DNA of 64,000 nucleotides, from assembly GCA_004794785.1 (NCBI GenBank), contig SJOL01006398.1, positions 23,684 through 87,683 on the forward strand. The letters are read 5' to 3'. Position 1 is the first letter of the stretch, and every line of letters starts with the position of its first letter. The translations under genes were made by a program, and so were the position numbers. Positions 35,448 to 50,400 of the stretch are shown here, piece by piece. The notes under the pieces were generated by a model. The model was not told the origin of the DNA and ran no database searches. It saw only the letters and a list, made by a program, of their open reading frames with translations. This DNA is from Opisthorchis felineus. Its lineage: Eukaryota > Platyhelminthes > Trematoda > Opisthorchiida > Opisthorchiidae.

Positions 35448-38400
35448 TCAGAGGCAGCAACATTAGTGCTGAGACTGACGCTTTACTGCCATCAACCATA
35501 AAGTTCATCTATTTATATTTAAAGCCTTAGAGTGGAAAGAAGAGAAAAAATGGGTGGAGGAGGGGACTTATTGCTGGCCTACGTCAAGCATTCTGAGGTG
35601 CCTACGCCTCCAAGCGCTCAATCAGACAATCTGGAAACAAACTGACAGCACGAACACCAACGACATCGATCAGCCACCATTTCTTCCACTGTCTTCAGTC
35701 AAGCGCAGGCGGGGTTACGGGACGCCATCCTGAAAAGCGTACAACACGAACAACATCCAAACTCTTCGTAATCTCTTTCACACCCTTCTGCCAAGTCATA
35801 AGTTGTCCACCTCGCAGTTTGCGCCATTCTGAAGGAAGCGCGGAGAACAACACTCGTTTCGGTTGACGGTGTTTCGGCATGTGTAGTACATGACTGAGCC
35901 GCCGCAGTTGACGGTACTGGATGTTCTCCGCGATTGAAGTAGCTGCTGTACAACCAAATACCCGTTTTCTAATCACCTCGTTGCTAATCCGTTGACGCCA
36001 TCTAAAACCAGCAACGCTTCTGAGGCATCGGTAGTCAAACACCTGAAGACGCCTCACATCATTTGTCTGCAGAGGTCACTTCTCGCAGCCATACAACACA
36101 ACCAATTCATAGCTCCAGTCAAACGTCCAAAGGTAGTCGTGACGGAAACAACGCACTAGAACCACTAAACATGAGTCTATACAAGCTCTAGACACAACTG
36201 CCACAGCCAACAGATGGTAGTTTTCTGTTGAACGAGCCAGTACTTTGATCGACAAGAAGGCGGAATGATTAAAATGATTAAGTTCACCAGCAGCTCACTA
36301 CCGGCTTCGCTTTATTCGAAGCTCATCACGAGGGAAATGCACGTGATGTTCATCCAGTATCCTCAATCCAACGTGCCAATTTAGTGTACAAATGAGTGTG
36401 CTCTAATCACCATCTGACCAGACATATTACCTTCAAGTTGCGTCCCTGCCAGAACAACCGTGCGAGAAGCTTCAATCAAAAGCAAGTGCGTGAAGCTCGT
36501 CCTTCGAAAATCAGATACCACTGCAAGGCAACTAGATCGGAAACTCCAGCTCGCTGATTCGGTATACGTAATAGACCTGTGGGAAGAATCTGTTTCAAAC
36601 ACACACGAGAACTTGTATCCTGCTGAACAAAAGTCGGCGTCGGACTGTCCAACCCTAAAGTTCCTACCTCAAATCAAATAAAGTTGTAGAAAGTACCGAA
36701 AATGAGGGAGTCCCAAGGACCAACAAAGCATGGGAAAAATCACATATCAATAGCCGACCAATGAGCAAGGAAACAACCGGGATTTCCGTCATCCACTCAC
36801 GATGGAAGTACTATATACCCTCAGCCGAACTACAAAAAACGCAAGCATGAAAGAAGGAAACACCCACTAAACAGCGCATCTCCTCTGATTGCGATGAAAA
36901 GCTTGAAACAAATTTCCAGGTCAAGACCTAATGAACCCATCCGGGTCACCAATGTTCTACAATGTCACAATAGCACATAGATAAGAAGTGCTGGGGTAAA
37001 AAAGCAGCGTAGGAAGCGGTACTCACGTAAATCGCTCCAATGGCTCAACCACTCTGGCGGCCAGAAGGTTACCGGTTTCACTTTCTCCGATTAATGTGGT
37101 ACACGCAATGTTACTCGCATTATCACTGATTTCGCCGAATTCATTGAGAATTTCAACTGCGGTCACGGGACCAACATTCTGCACACCCGGTGTGTAATCA
37201 CTGCCACAGAGTAGGGTCAAGCGTAAAATGTTCACCGTATTGAGTCCTGTCAGAAAAGAACGGGATTGAAAGTGCTACAAGGAATGCCCAGAACCCGCAG
37301 AATAAAGTGGTCTTTGGATGGAATCAGTTGCCAAGACACCGGTATGAATGTGGAATTAGTTCAGAGAGATTATATAAAATGAAAATCAAATACAGCATAC
37401 TTACCTACGGTTCGTTGGACGTCATCCAAGGTGTATTGTGAAGGCACCCGCGGTGCTTGTCTGGTTGCCTTCGGTTTGGTGTCGACAGCGCCACCAGCAA
37501 ACAAATGACGGCAGACACGGCGTGCACCGAAGGGCCAGACGTCTGAGTCGTCGCTGGCAACAAAGTCGACGAGTCCGGATTGTTGCAGAGCAACACACTG
37601 AGCTTCCGCTTCTTCCGGGCTTACTATGAATGGCATCCCGAAAAGCTGGAGCAGGGTCTGTAGGTTACAAGGATATGGTATACTAAATTATGAGCAGAAG
37701 GCGGAAAAATAGCCACCCAACTGACTTTCCAGGACGGGCAAATAATTAACGACCGTGCATTTTAAAAAACAATTGATAAACCGTACGCATCACTCAAGAC
37801 GACAGGCATCGATTTCGATATTCAAAAGACTCTTAATTCATCGCCAATCAGCTTCTCATCTGTTGACAGCACTCCCTGTTGGTACTCAGATTTGGCAATT
37901 AGGGTTCGAACCATGACTCAGCAATCAATACGGTCCATTAACCGCAAAGCATACCGACACTACAGTATCTTAATCCCAGTAAGAGTGGAACTGAGTTCAC
38001 AAGCGACCAGACGACAGACAAAAATGGTCAAGTCATCTACCGATCGCTGAAATTAAAGTGATGGTATAAATCATTGATGAAGACTCACCTGCGCTTCCTC
38101 GACGCAACGCTGGGTGGTCGTTTGTGCCTGCCGAGTAAGCCGATCAGCCTGATCTCGCAAAACATCATCATCCAGAAGGACTGCATCTTCATCTTCGGTC
38201 CATTTGTCGTGAAACACGGAGTGTTGAGTATCTGTTGGGAGCAACAACTGGGAAGTTGCATCCGTGTCATCCAACTCATCGTCCTCGTCCTCCGCAACGC
38301 TGCTCGATGACTGACTATTAAGGGCTAATTCTTGAGTGGAAGCCTCGTCTACGGCGTTCGATTCGGGGACTTCCACGAACTCGTCATCATCTTCATCGTC

Positions 38401-41400
38401 CTGAGTGTTATTCTTAATCTCTGAACTGTTTGCAAGTGTATCACGAGGAGCGTTGGATGTAGTAGAATGTGTTGAAACCGATAAATCATCAGCCACTTCC
38501 GGTACTCTCTCAACTGACACCGCGGGCGGGGATACGTTGAAGGGAAATTCAGTCACCTGTTGAAAGTGGTCCTCAGTGGAACTTGAAGATGAGGATGTCA
38601 AGCATGAAATCAAACTCCCTGGCGAAATATCCACGGGCTTCGATGGATCAGAAGGCAATGGCGACCTCGGAGGAAAATCATTCAGGTCAGTGAAATCCAC
38701 ATCTTCCATCGTTCTCTTCGTAAGCTCTCCTTCGTGCTGAATAAGTGAAGGTTCGAGGATCGATGCGTCGAGCTCATTCAAGGTAGCTATAGGCAACGTC
38801 ATGTGATTCTTTGCAGAATTCTCGGCTTCATGGTTGGCGGGCAATGACTCTACAGCTTCTGATGGTGTTGCCGATCGAACTATGAGGCTGACATGAAAAG
38901 CAGGGAATGTAGTGCTAAGAGTAGGTGCTCGACAGACAAAAGTACTTACAGAGGTAGAAATATACCATTGGAAAAACGGTCAGCCCAACATTAAAATATG
39001 AAAAAACCTAAGCCAGTCACAAAAACTGTCCGTCGATCTAGCATACTCATGTAAGCTAAAGACCATTAAAACTATGAACAGGCGCTTAGCAACAAAATTA
39101 CCGTTTTTTTAATTTGTATTCATGACTAGCCTAACTGCAGAGCGTAAAGTAAGAAAAGGCACGTCACACGCATAGCGCAACTGTCCAAGGCAGGCAGTTG
39201 GTAAATTTTCGTTAACATACTGAAGGGAAGGGAATTCCATTAAGCGGATAACCAGTGGCAGACCACCATCATACATACACATACACGCGTTTCGAAAATA
39301 TCAGTCCATCTGAGCTAGGGTCAACCAAAGTAAAGTGAAACATATCGGAAACCCGAGAACTGTGCTAAACGTTCAGAGTGGTCATCACGTTGGAGTAAGC
39401 AGCACTGATACGCAGCAACATAAAAACGGCGATGAATTAGAAGTATATGAAAGAACCCGGTGCTACAGACTCTAAATCATGATAAGTTCAGCTCAGCTCA
39501 GACCTACAAACCGTACACCGAGAAATGTTGGTTTAAACTGATACGACTTCACTCATCGAGGATACAAGAAGAGGCCTAACAAATTCATTGACGTCTTATC
39601 CTTTTAACGTCTCTCATGGAAGTGGAAACCGGAACCGGTAGGCATTGAAAGCGATTGCATTATTCCATCAGCGCCATTGGGTGTGTGATTGAGCGACGTG
39701 TCAGCATCAGTGTCCATCATTGCATCGCGTTTTGAGGTCTCCATCCAGGGGGTGGCAGTCGGTCATGGACCTCATACTCCAGCCGTCACATGACTAACAG
39801 AGGAGAGTCCCGCGAATCAAAGGATCCTATGCGAAGCACATATCCCTACCGGTGTAACCAATGGATTACGAATAGCTCGTAAAAAAAAATCGTTCGGCTG
39901 TAACACCCTTCCGGTGCCTAGCTGCCATGCCACCCGAAGGAAGCACGAGGGCTGGGATACTGCCAGGTTGCCCAAGCCTAGACAGGGGAAGTCGTATAAA
40001 GTGGGAATTTTCTTCAACAACTATCTGACCTAGCTGGGTATTACCGACCTGACGATCCACTAGACCCGAGCGTCACAACCCCGGAAATCAATTAAGAAAA
40101 ATGCCTCGGTTCGATCCTCGTGCAACACGTTTTACTGCGCAAAATTACTGAGCTTTTATTAGTGTACAGCAAGTCATGCTGGAAACCGTCCCGAAACCTG
40201 CACTGGCTGTGTGAATTCGCTTGACTGTGATTGGTTCTTCAGTAGCTTCCGTCCGCCGGTCGTTGTTTGCCTGAAATGCAGCGACTGTTAACCCGCACTT
40301 CAAACTAAAACAAACGGAGCGTACTGACGGGGTGATCTTGGCTTGCGTTCACCTCCCACTGCACACTGAATTAATCCGACAATCGGTCGGATTCGGACAG
40401 TCATGCACTGATCATGTTACTTTTTAACATCCTGCTAACACCACATGTTTCGCATCGCCTACATTTATACTGAGCAACGCTTCGCAGGCGGCAATGGTCA
40501 ATCACTGAGTCCTCGTGTATCCTGAGCACGTGTCATTGGACTAGGATGGTGCGAGGTACAAAGTGTGGAATGTGACCTGGTAATTAGGCCTCATTGAAAA
40601 TCCAAAGCAACAGTGGACGACAAAAACAAAGAACCAACAGAACTAATTACTGAGGTTCATTTGGCTTTTAATCCCAATGGCACACTTTTTACCGGCTAAT
40701 CATGTTCGGGTGTTTGAATGTTAGTCTGGACGGTAGCTTTCAGTTACGTCGTATTTTGAAAGAAGCCGTGTATCAAAAAGGACCGTATAGTTTCTCGTGT
40801 ACGATATCAGTAAGAAAAAACCCTCCGGAGAAAAAAACGCCATAATGTAGGAAGCTATTTACTTTTCCTTGGATGGTGGTCTTTCTTCGGAAACATTTGA
40901 CACTGAATCGCACGTGCCATAACATACCTCTCCAGAGAAAAAGCAGAATCCGAAAAACTCGTAAATCGCTTTGACTTCATCGGCGAGTTTTTTATCAGGA
41001 TCGCATGACCCGTGTCGCGGGACTGAATTCTCAAAGCCAAGGTCGAGTCTTCCGCACCACCGGATCGAAAATATTCCAAACGAGACCGCAACGTCTCCAT
41101 GAAAGTGGAGTTGTTGAACGTGCTGACTTGTTTCACTGCTTCTTCCCTGGCCAGCTGCAGTGATAACTCCTCTTGACGTTCAGCCAGACGGCGTCGAAGT
41201 AGAAGGCGACTGACTTGATTCAGAGAGAATGTTTCAGTGCACTGGGACTGCGCGACAGCAAACAAGGAACAGGGGCAACTTCAAAAATCCAGAACAAAAT
41301 GACCTTAAATTGTGAGTTGAACACGATATATACAATGAGTAATGCCTCGGCTCACTCCGGCTTATGCATGCGAGAATATATCAAACTTTGATATTCTTGC

Positions 41401-44400
41401 GGGCTTTTGCTTCGAATATACACTCCTAGGCCGCGAATCATCAGGTAGGTGGAAAGGTCAGTGAACTGAACTCGAAAGCTGTTGGCGTCTACTGTAGCTG
41501 CCAGATGGTACTTTACATGCTCAAAGTTAAGTCTAGAATACTTTCACTACGTTTCACTTGCTGTACTTATGTGCTGATGCAGGTGGCGTTCATCAGAGCT
41601 GTAGGAATTAAAACCCGAGTTGATTTAAATCTAGTTAGAGCTGTCCCTTCCCCCTCTGGAGAAGCTACTTCATGGGACCGAGCGAAATAGACCGCATCTG
41701 AGAAGTGTTCCGAAAAAAACTTGGAAAAATGTGATTTTCAGGAAAAAAACAGATTTTACTACGGTTGCTGGTATGCTGTTCATCAAGGCCGAAGACTTAA
41801 TATTCGTGCAATTTTTTCCTGAAAACATTGCAGACTCATTAACATGGTATATGCATTGGTAGATCCTGAGATTCGTGCACTTGGACTAAGAAATCATCTT
41901 TTGACTACGCTCTAGCAAACCCATGTCGTGCTTACATCCAGTCAAAACTTAATACCCACTGTTGAGTCCACCGTACCTGGAAATATCAAATAAGCATCTG
42001 GATAACTTTGCGCCGAGTAGCAAGACCCACAGAACGATGCATCGCTCCAACAACATGAAACTTTACCCAATTTGCAAGCTGACATCCCACAGTGCCTCGT
42101 TACTTCACCTGACATATGTCAGTTCACTTGGGATTCAATTGAGATTCAGAGTTATTCAGCCATACTATTCACCCATTCAATACAGTTCAGTTAAACCATA
42201 GATTTATTTCCACTGGCCGGTGCTCCCATCAGCTACAGTTCTTCAGTAATCTTGCGTGTTGTCCGTGAATGAAAATTATGCGCGCCATCTTTTGGAAACA
42301 GAATGGTCAGCGGACAAATCTGTCAGCAATGGCCACCAAAAATAGTCCACAGCTGATGTCTGAAGACGAAGTGCCAATTCACCCTCGTATTCACCGTGAC
42401 CATCGGAAAATATCGAAATATGTCTGACGTACGAGTGTAAATTCCCACTCAATCTTTGCTCGAGGCAGACGACCGCACACAATGCACACACCGTATCATC
42501 GAACGATGCCTTCAAAATTGTACTTGACCAATTCACCAACTGTATATAGACAGGTTAAGAAAGAAGTTAGAAGAGATGGAGAAAACCAATAATTAGGAAA
42601 GGTCGCGAGCTCAAGGGTGATTAGCACAACCGTAAAAAGTAATCCTGCTTCAGGCGCGGTCGAAAATCCCAGAGGATCTCCTGGCCCTTCTTGTGTAAAC
42701 CACTTTCCCCTTATAAGAACTACCATCACGAAAGTAAACCGCCTTTGCCAGAACAACTGGCCAGACTCCTGTTGGCAAAAAACACTCACCTGTTCGTTGT
42801 CCTGTGCTAGACCTGAACGGAACTGAGAATCAAGGTGCTCGCGGGCCAGCTGAACGACACGTAGTTGCGCTTGCAGGGGAAGTGCACAAAACGATGGTGA
42901 ATGCAAATCAAGTTGGTCAGCATTCACGTGCAACTTGACGCCGTCCTGGGGAGGTCAAACAAAAGCAAGCATCATTTGTTTGCTTCGATTATGATATTAC
43001 TTGGGTTTATGGCTGCTCGCACTTAATATACTTCTTTGTATATGTTTTGCAGCATCGGAACAACCTATCAAACCACAGACAACGAAGGTAATCAATAAGG
43101 GGCTCTATATTAGAAGTGTCTTCAATTACTTGACAACCGCCGTCATAGCGACCCACACCCATCTGATGGGTTAAGGTAAGGGCAAAAACGTTCGCATGAC
43201 TGAACTTTTTTGGCTCCGACTACATCCCCGCCTTCAGCATTCGGTTAAATGCCAAGCCCATGGCTTGGTACTTGTCCCGGCGACGATCGATGACCCTCCA
43301 GATAAAATATTAGGATTATTCACCAGCAGTCAGATGACTATTTGAATAAGTAAAAAACTGCGACAAATAGCCTCATTTGCACACCAATTCGGTTTCGACA
43401 GAAGACTCAACTGAACCCAGCGGAATCTCCGATAGCGAGCTGTCGAGGAGTTTAAAGGGACCTTATGAGCAGTGTGTAACGTTTTGACAAGTCAAAGACT
43501 GGTTATACAAGTAATCAAACCCGAATTATCCTCCGTACTACTTCACGTCCAACAATATCGAAAAAAACAATATCTAACATTCTTCATACACAGTTCACCT
43601 CACAATTAGTACTTCTTGAGATTTGTCACTCGTCTAGAGGTCCACACGGTATGTCTCGTCAACGACGATTCCAATGAGACCCTTTTCCAGGTTACTCTAG
43701 GCGAGAGAATCGCTGTACGCCATTTCAATACAGGGGGTAGGTGCACTGCACCGATTTCACGCTAGAAAAAGCATGTCAAGCGTACAAGGAGTGCGTGGCC
43801 AAGCTGTTTTCCAGTGTTTTTGACGGTTAAGTAGCCATCTTTGAGACACACTGGGCGTCGAGCACAGTCAAGAAAGTGTGCCATACCACACTACTGCATA
43901 GTCAGGTACCTTTATCTCGCTCATAGGGTCAGAAGCGTTCCCAGCCTATCAATCCCGAACAAAAGTATTGCAGTTGTCTCGTCCAAGGACGAGGAAAAGG
44001 CTATAAAGCTAGCAATAATTATGCCCAATCAACTTACCAAATAGTCTCGAGCAAGCTCATCGTACTCCAATCCGGCACGTTCATGGAGTAATCCTTGAGC
44101 ATCCAGATGATCGCTGAGAGGAGGGATAGAAAAACATAAGAATAAGAAAGGCCCGACTGCCCAAGATTCATGCTTCCTAGCTTAACTCGATGGCTGTAAA
44201 AATACTTGACAGGCTTAAAAACTAGACCGCAAATAACAGCGGTAGCACCTCTGACGAATGACCTCGTTGTGCCATTATGGAGTATCCAAACCGTTGGTCT
44301 CCACCTAACACCCAGTCCTCACCTGTGGTTCCAAATAACTCGCTGCACCGCTACGATGTCACTGATTGTCCACTCAACCACGAGAAACATCTTTGCGCAT

Positions 44401-47400
44401 GGCTGAAGTGTAGTTCAATCTGATCATAAGATGGAGATATTTATTCTAACTGGTTTCTTGTACAGAGAAGGCCGCTATTTGGAGAACAAAGAGCGAAACT
44501 GTTGATACAATTCGCTAACCTAGCACCGGAGAATCAGTAGTACAGCGAGCGAAAAGAAAATCCTATACAGTGAAACCCTAGAGGGCATAAGTGTCGTACA
44601 GGTGCTGGAAGGTAGATCCTTGTACGGTTTAGTGCATTTTGGGGAGAGATAGAAGCAATCGGTATGCTAACCAAGGAGTAAACAGGGACAACCGATGGAC
44701 TGAAGCGTATCTGGTGGGATTTGCTTGTGTACAGCAGCCAAAGTGGATGAAACGTCTGCAAAATGAGCCAAACGTTGGAGTGTATTCATCTAAGACTGAT
44801 AATTCCAAGAGCCAGGGAACGACATAACCATATCTGAGACAAACGAATAAGGTTTAACATACCGCATTTTAAAAACGTTGCAGCCTACAGTAATCGCGCT
44901 CTATCTACTGCACTGAAGAAGGCTGGGTCAGGGTAGTCCTAAACGATTGACAAACAAGTCACATCATGCTAAGTGGCGTGGCTAACCTTGTTAAAAAAAA
45001 GCCTAAAAAACTGAAAAGTGTTTCGACAAGTTAATTTGATCCCCAATTTTGATTTCTTTAAGCAGATGGTCTAAGATGGTAAGAAGAACAGGTACGCCAA
45101 CCTACTATTAATTCCTGTTAGTTACTATTTGGCATGAAGAAGCCGGTAGTTGCGAAGAACACTCACTCGCCAATTACCATTGTATTAATGGGAAACTCAG
45201 CTGAATTCCATGTTTGGGCTATTCTTCAACAAAGGCCAACTAATGTTTTAGCTGACACGATATGCAGGATATCGAAGTATATTTTCATGACATAACGCAC
45301 CAATTGTAAGGTTGCAGAAAATAGTTCGATAGCCCACTAACCGTTAGCCGATAGTATTTTTACCCTCCTCCCTTCAGTGACAGAAAGTAACTGCACCCTC
45401 AAAGCATACATCCAATCACTCAAAATCGTATGAAGTGATTCCTCAAGAGATTCCCCTAGGTTCCCCCGGATGCGATCAATGTGGACCTCCTCCTTACAGA
45501 GCGAGACCACTCTCAAGGAGAGGTCAGAATCTTCTTTACCCGTAGCATTCTAGACTAATGTTCCTATCCGCTTAGCTGCTGTAAACCCAATAACAAAGAA
45601 CAAGTCTGAAAAAGAAACGCACTTCACCAACCTGGACGGTTCGCTTGGGGCGCCGAACAGTGCCTCATCTTCCTTGGCTTGCTGTGTATCTGGATGATGT
45701 CCCAGACGGTGTAACAATTCCACGGCGGCTGCACATATACGATGGACGGAAAGGTAGTTGGTAACTGAATGCAATATACTATGTGTAGATAAAATCCCGC
45801 ATTTATAATGCATTTCATATAAACGGTCTACGGAAAAAATCGCCCAGCTGGGGGGCTCCTTCGGTTCATAGTGGCCAAGTGAGTCAAAGGAAGCGTGATG
45901 GCTGAGAATGAAAGTCACAGATTGGCAACATACGCATCTGCCAACAAGGAATGTAAACTAGTTTTGATCTGATAACTTGAATTAAGTACGTAACATATAA
46001 TCAGTTCAGCAAATGTTTCAGGTCGATGGACGATTTTTCCAGCCTAAGGACCACCGGTACAGTTCTCCGTCTTTGATCGGCTATGAGACCCTGGTAGCTT
46101 TTCAAGTGATCAGTTCTTTCTTCCATGACCCCAGCATGCAATTTATTGAAAGGGTACGATAAAGTAAAAATGAAAATACTTTACTCTGAACTTGAGGTTA
46201 ATTAGGTTAAGTGATTGTTGAATGGCGTTCATCGGCAATACTGACAGTGATGTACGATATACCGCCGCACCGATTGTTGAAAATCATTAAATATCCATGT
46301 TTTTGTGTCGGTCAACCTCCGTCATGGTTTAAAAGGCTAAATGTACATTTCGGTGGGCACATGTGCTAAACAAAATCAATGTAACACACGACTGAATTAA
46401 TCGAACCGCAGAAGAGGGCATACCGCTCGAAACGGTACATAAGAACATACCAGGAGTAGAATGTATCGAGTTGAGATACCGACCCATATTATTGGTTCTA
46501 GATCCTCCACTCCTACTTTTACGATCAACCTTTTGATGACCATCTCTCTGACAAGATTACGTAGAAAATGAAAATTCAACATTCGGAAACTAGCACCTCT
46601 GAATTACCCGATCGATTGAAGTTGCATGTTTCGAGAGCATACAGTATTTTGTCAACATGAAGCGTGCTGCTTTTATGGTCATTGTCTACTTAGGTGACTG
46701 AGTTTTCTGGAGTTTTCCTGTAAACTACGGTAGTCACCCTGAAAGCTACTGACTCATACCTGCAATCACGTCAATCTCGCTCGGGATTGATACTTTCGAA
46801 AAACCACAACCCAACCCATTCAGACCACCAAAGATATCCTCGAGACGCAGATTTGCCATACAAAAACATTGAGAGAGAAAGGCTTCATAGTCCTCATAAA
46901 GAGATGATCCGTGTTCCCGGGACCACAAAAAGGGAGGTGACAAAACTGTCTCACTGCCTTCAGTGTTTCAATATATTACGGTAAAAAATTGAACCACGCG
47001 TAATGACTAACGAACCACAATCGCTCACAAGTTACTTTGGTGTTAACCGGAGACTCAACTAAATCGATGTTTATGAGATTCTCCAAGTGAATTAGTGCAC
47101 AAAGGTTGCCTTATCTTTCAGTTGACACGATATTCGAGGTACCAAAATAGATTTCTTACGGATAGTGAGTTACCCGCTACCGGCTTCGCCATTCTAGGGG
47201 TTCAACAGGTGGGTGTAGTCTGCGAATTTCCGCCAACCATCTGCTTGAGTTGAATACGGAATTGTGCGCAATATCACAAAAGAGAGATGCAGTTAAGCCT
47301 CTTCTTAACACCAAAGTAATTTGCAAACGACTGTATTTCACCAGCTACGTACAGTTTGACGTTTAAGCAGGACATAAGGTTGATGGAAACCCCAGGACTA

Positions 47401-50400
47401 CGCCTATCTGATGAGTCCCAAGAAGGGCGAAACCAGTAGTGTATTGTCAAAGAGTTTTCAGCAACTTTATAGGTAGTGTGCTGTGCGTGCAATAATATGT
47501 GTTCGCATGGCCGAAAAAGTGGTGCCGCAAAGGTAGATCATCCCTCCACTTGAGCAGTTGCTGGTGAACGGCTTCTCGTCCCGGAAACTATTGTAGTTGA
47601 AGACAGACCAGGTGTATCGACAGACTATCACCAGCAAAGGATTCAATGCAATTTTCACGATAACTACAACAAGGCACGTACCGACAGAATATACACTCCG
47701 CAGAATATATTCGAAATTCTTATCGATGACAAAATTCCACTCAAATTGTTGCCGTGTGGTGCTGGTGATTACGTATGACTATGAGCGCGTGAATGGACAG
47801 TATTCATCGGATAACAGTACTTCACGAGGATTCTACCCATATCTTGGGGGGATATGTAACAGTATACTGAACTCGATTACCCATATCTTCAAAACCACAT
47901 CTTCGAAATTTGTTGCCCGAAGTAGGCAGCGAAAATCCAGATGTTCGCATACACACTTTGTTATAAACTTTCACGTTAACCTCCATCCGTGCTTTGAAAC
48001 GCTGAACTGCACCTGGGAGCCATCGCACGTGTGACAAAGCCTGCGTTTTGTGCTTGGAAATGACTTCAGAAACCAGATAGATGAGGGGACTTTCAAAGCC
48101 AGCAGACCAAAGTTTGATTTGTTAACTGTTTTGTTGTGACATTCTTGATCAAGTCAGTTAGGGATAATTTTCTTCCCAGTACTTTTTCTGATTAGGATCG
48201 AAATATTCTTTTCGCCGGTATATATAGGAAAAAGTTATCTTTAACAAAAACAGCACCAACGATATTTCTTTTCTCAGCAAGTTGAATAGGTCAGAGCCGA
48301 ACATTATCCTGCAGTTTATACAGTTCAGCGAATATGCAAATACTCAGTGTGAGCTGTTCACCTGCTTTCAGAATCGGCTGTTTGTTTTCTGGGCATCTTT
48401 CTGCGCTGAAGAGCAGTGCTCGGTCAGGTTAGACTGGTCGGATGAGAATAGTTGGTACCGAACGATTTATCTGGTTGATTACCGAAACTACAATAAGATG
48501 GATTCAGTTGAGTCTCCAGTTGGTACCATCCTACTCTGCTAATCGGTACTTTCTCTCGGGGTTCTGATGGTGAGACACCGACGAATTGTAAAATAACGGT
48601 TACAACTGCACTGATGCAGTCACATTGATCAAATTTCGCTCACATTCTATTTTTGTGACTGCTTTGCAAAGTCTTTTGCCTGATCATTTTTGCTAAACGG
48701 TAACATGCGTCACCTGTCATCTCGGCTTTTAAGTGCAATCGAGAAAAAAATTGAGAGCGAATGAACAACGGCTATTTTTCACGAAACAGTATGGATTGCA
48801 CACTGAAAATGAATGTGGTGCACTGTAGTGCCCAAGTAATCAAGAAAACGCAAAGATTACCCGTATTTTTCGATTTTTCTGGAGAACTAGTAGAACCGTA
48901 AACCGCCGATTGAGCCACACGCTTTAACAGCCGACGTATGATACGCTGTCGCGCTTCATTTGCCCGGTCAGTCAGATTGTGACGAAGACGCCGACGAACC
49001 GCCTGAGAAAGCGGAAAATGACCAGTTTAGGAAGTTTAGGAAGACGAGTTGATGACGAATACTGCAGTAAGTGTGCTGACTAATTGCAGAAATCATACCT
49101 CAAACATAAAGCTGTTGGAGACGAGCGTCCACTAATGTTGTAAGTGTGGTAGATAGGTGATTTAGAAGATTGATAGTCCTACCAACTGCCACGGTGTCCC
49201 CCCGGGAAAGTAGAGGAATTCGGTCGTTCCAGAGGGTTCGTCATATTACTGAGGGACGAATCGCCTGACATTTGCCAGCGTTGTCTAAATCTAAACACCA
49301 TGTTAGCGAAATATTTATGGGCAGAATTGCTGGACAGAGGCAGTATGCTGCCCCGTCATAAAACTCTCGTAAAAAGCACCGGCATAACCGAAAGAAATGA
49401 AAAAACACTATCGGATTCGAATTCTCAGAGTAAAGTGTACCGAATGTACCTGTTGCGTCGAGAAACTCCATATCATAAGAATTTCGATTGGTTGCATGGT
49501 GCCCCTTCATTTAAAGAAAACATTCAGGAATCATTAAACAAGTTCCTGTCTTGGACATAGTGTTAATTGAGAGTAACATACGACTACATATCTCAGGGGA
49601 GTACCTAAGTTTATCCGCATGCGGGAAACAAAATCATACTTTGTAGTGTTTCATAGGATTGTTGAAATCAGGACACAAGTATGATTTCAGTGGCGCTACC
49701 AGACGACCAAGGGAAAACTCCTTCACCCGAGAACTAAGGCCTACTAGAACAAAACGTCGGAGAAGGTCAGCCTTGTGTTACCGCATCCACAGTACATCAA
49801 TCCATGGGGTGAAGATGTCCAAGCAAAGTTTCTATTTTTTTCAATTTAATGCTTTGTGTGATGCCAGAGTGCACATACCAGGCCATCTACCCATATGACA
49901 GGCTGTTCTGACTGGTTCTTGGGTGTAGAATGGGACCATGTTACATCGCTCTCCGTGTTATTATCCAAGGTTGTTACAGCAAGACCAGTAGTTTGTGTAA
50001 GCACCAATCAAACACTGTTACTGTTGACGACCACTAAGGGGGTGCTAGGCTTTCGCCTGTATGACTCGGTTGTCGAAGGAACAGGAGGTCCAAAGTTGAC
50101 AACACACACGTGTTTAACTACAGTACAGGAATACGATTCGCCACTTGTACAAGGACAGAAAAGAGGTGAAAATGTGTTCGACTGTCGTTGGTTCACCGGT
50201 GGATCAGGAAATGCGGATCAATAAAAGTGCAACACCTGAGATGGGCCAGTTCTGCGTTTACACAAGGGTATCAAACGAAGTCTCTCACTCATTCACTGTC
50301 CCCAAGAATGACCCTCGTGGTCGTTTTTTTATTGAGCTTGTTCGAGAGTTCAATATAAGCAACAAACGTCCCACAGCGACGGTTTTCAGAGGCGATTGAC

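Larger units (their letters stand above)
35264..37026 (-). other. ERCC5 intron 10
   Basis: 1763 nt. Most of its 3' part is an RTE 3' end in the same orientation as the gene (35424-36150). A plus-oriented R2 fragment sits near 36268-36330. Confidence 0.85.
45729..48860 (-). other. ERCC5 intron 3
   Basis: 3132 nt. Contains the two oppositely oriented R2 copies at 47025-47250 and 47290-47480. A 145-codon plus frame at 47597-48034 has no recognisable motif. Confidence 0.75.

Noticed and set aside
35149..35508. 119-codon minus frame with a run of Met
   Set aside because: The Met run is the (GAT)n tail of an RTE 3' end in another frame, and the rest overlaps ERCC5 exon 11 out of frame.
37895..37960. 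Possible tRNA or second SINE head (GGTTCGAACC on both strands)
   Set aside because: The B box is perfect, but no cloverleaf with a paired acceptor stem could be drawn and no family body follows.
47597..48034. 145-codon plus frame in ERCC5 intron 3
   Set aside because: No motif, unusual composition, no splice context. The antisense strand faintly resembles an RTE 3' domain, too weakly to call.
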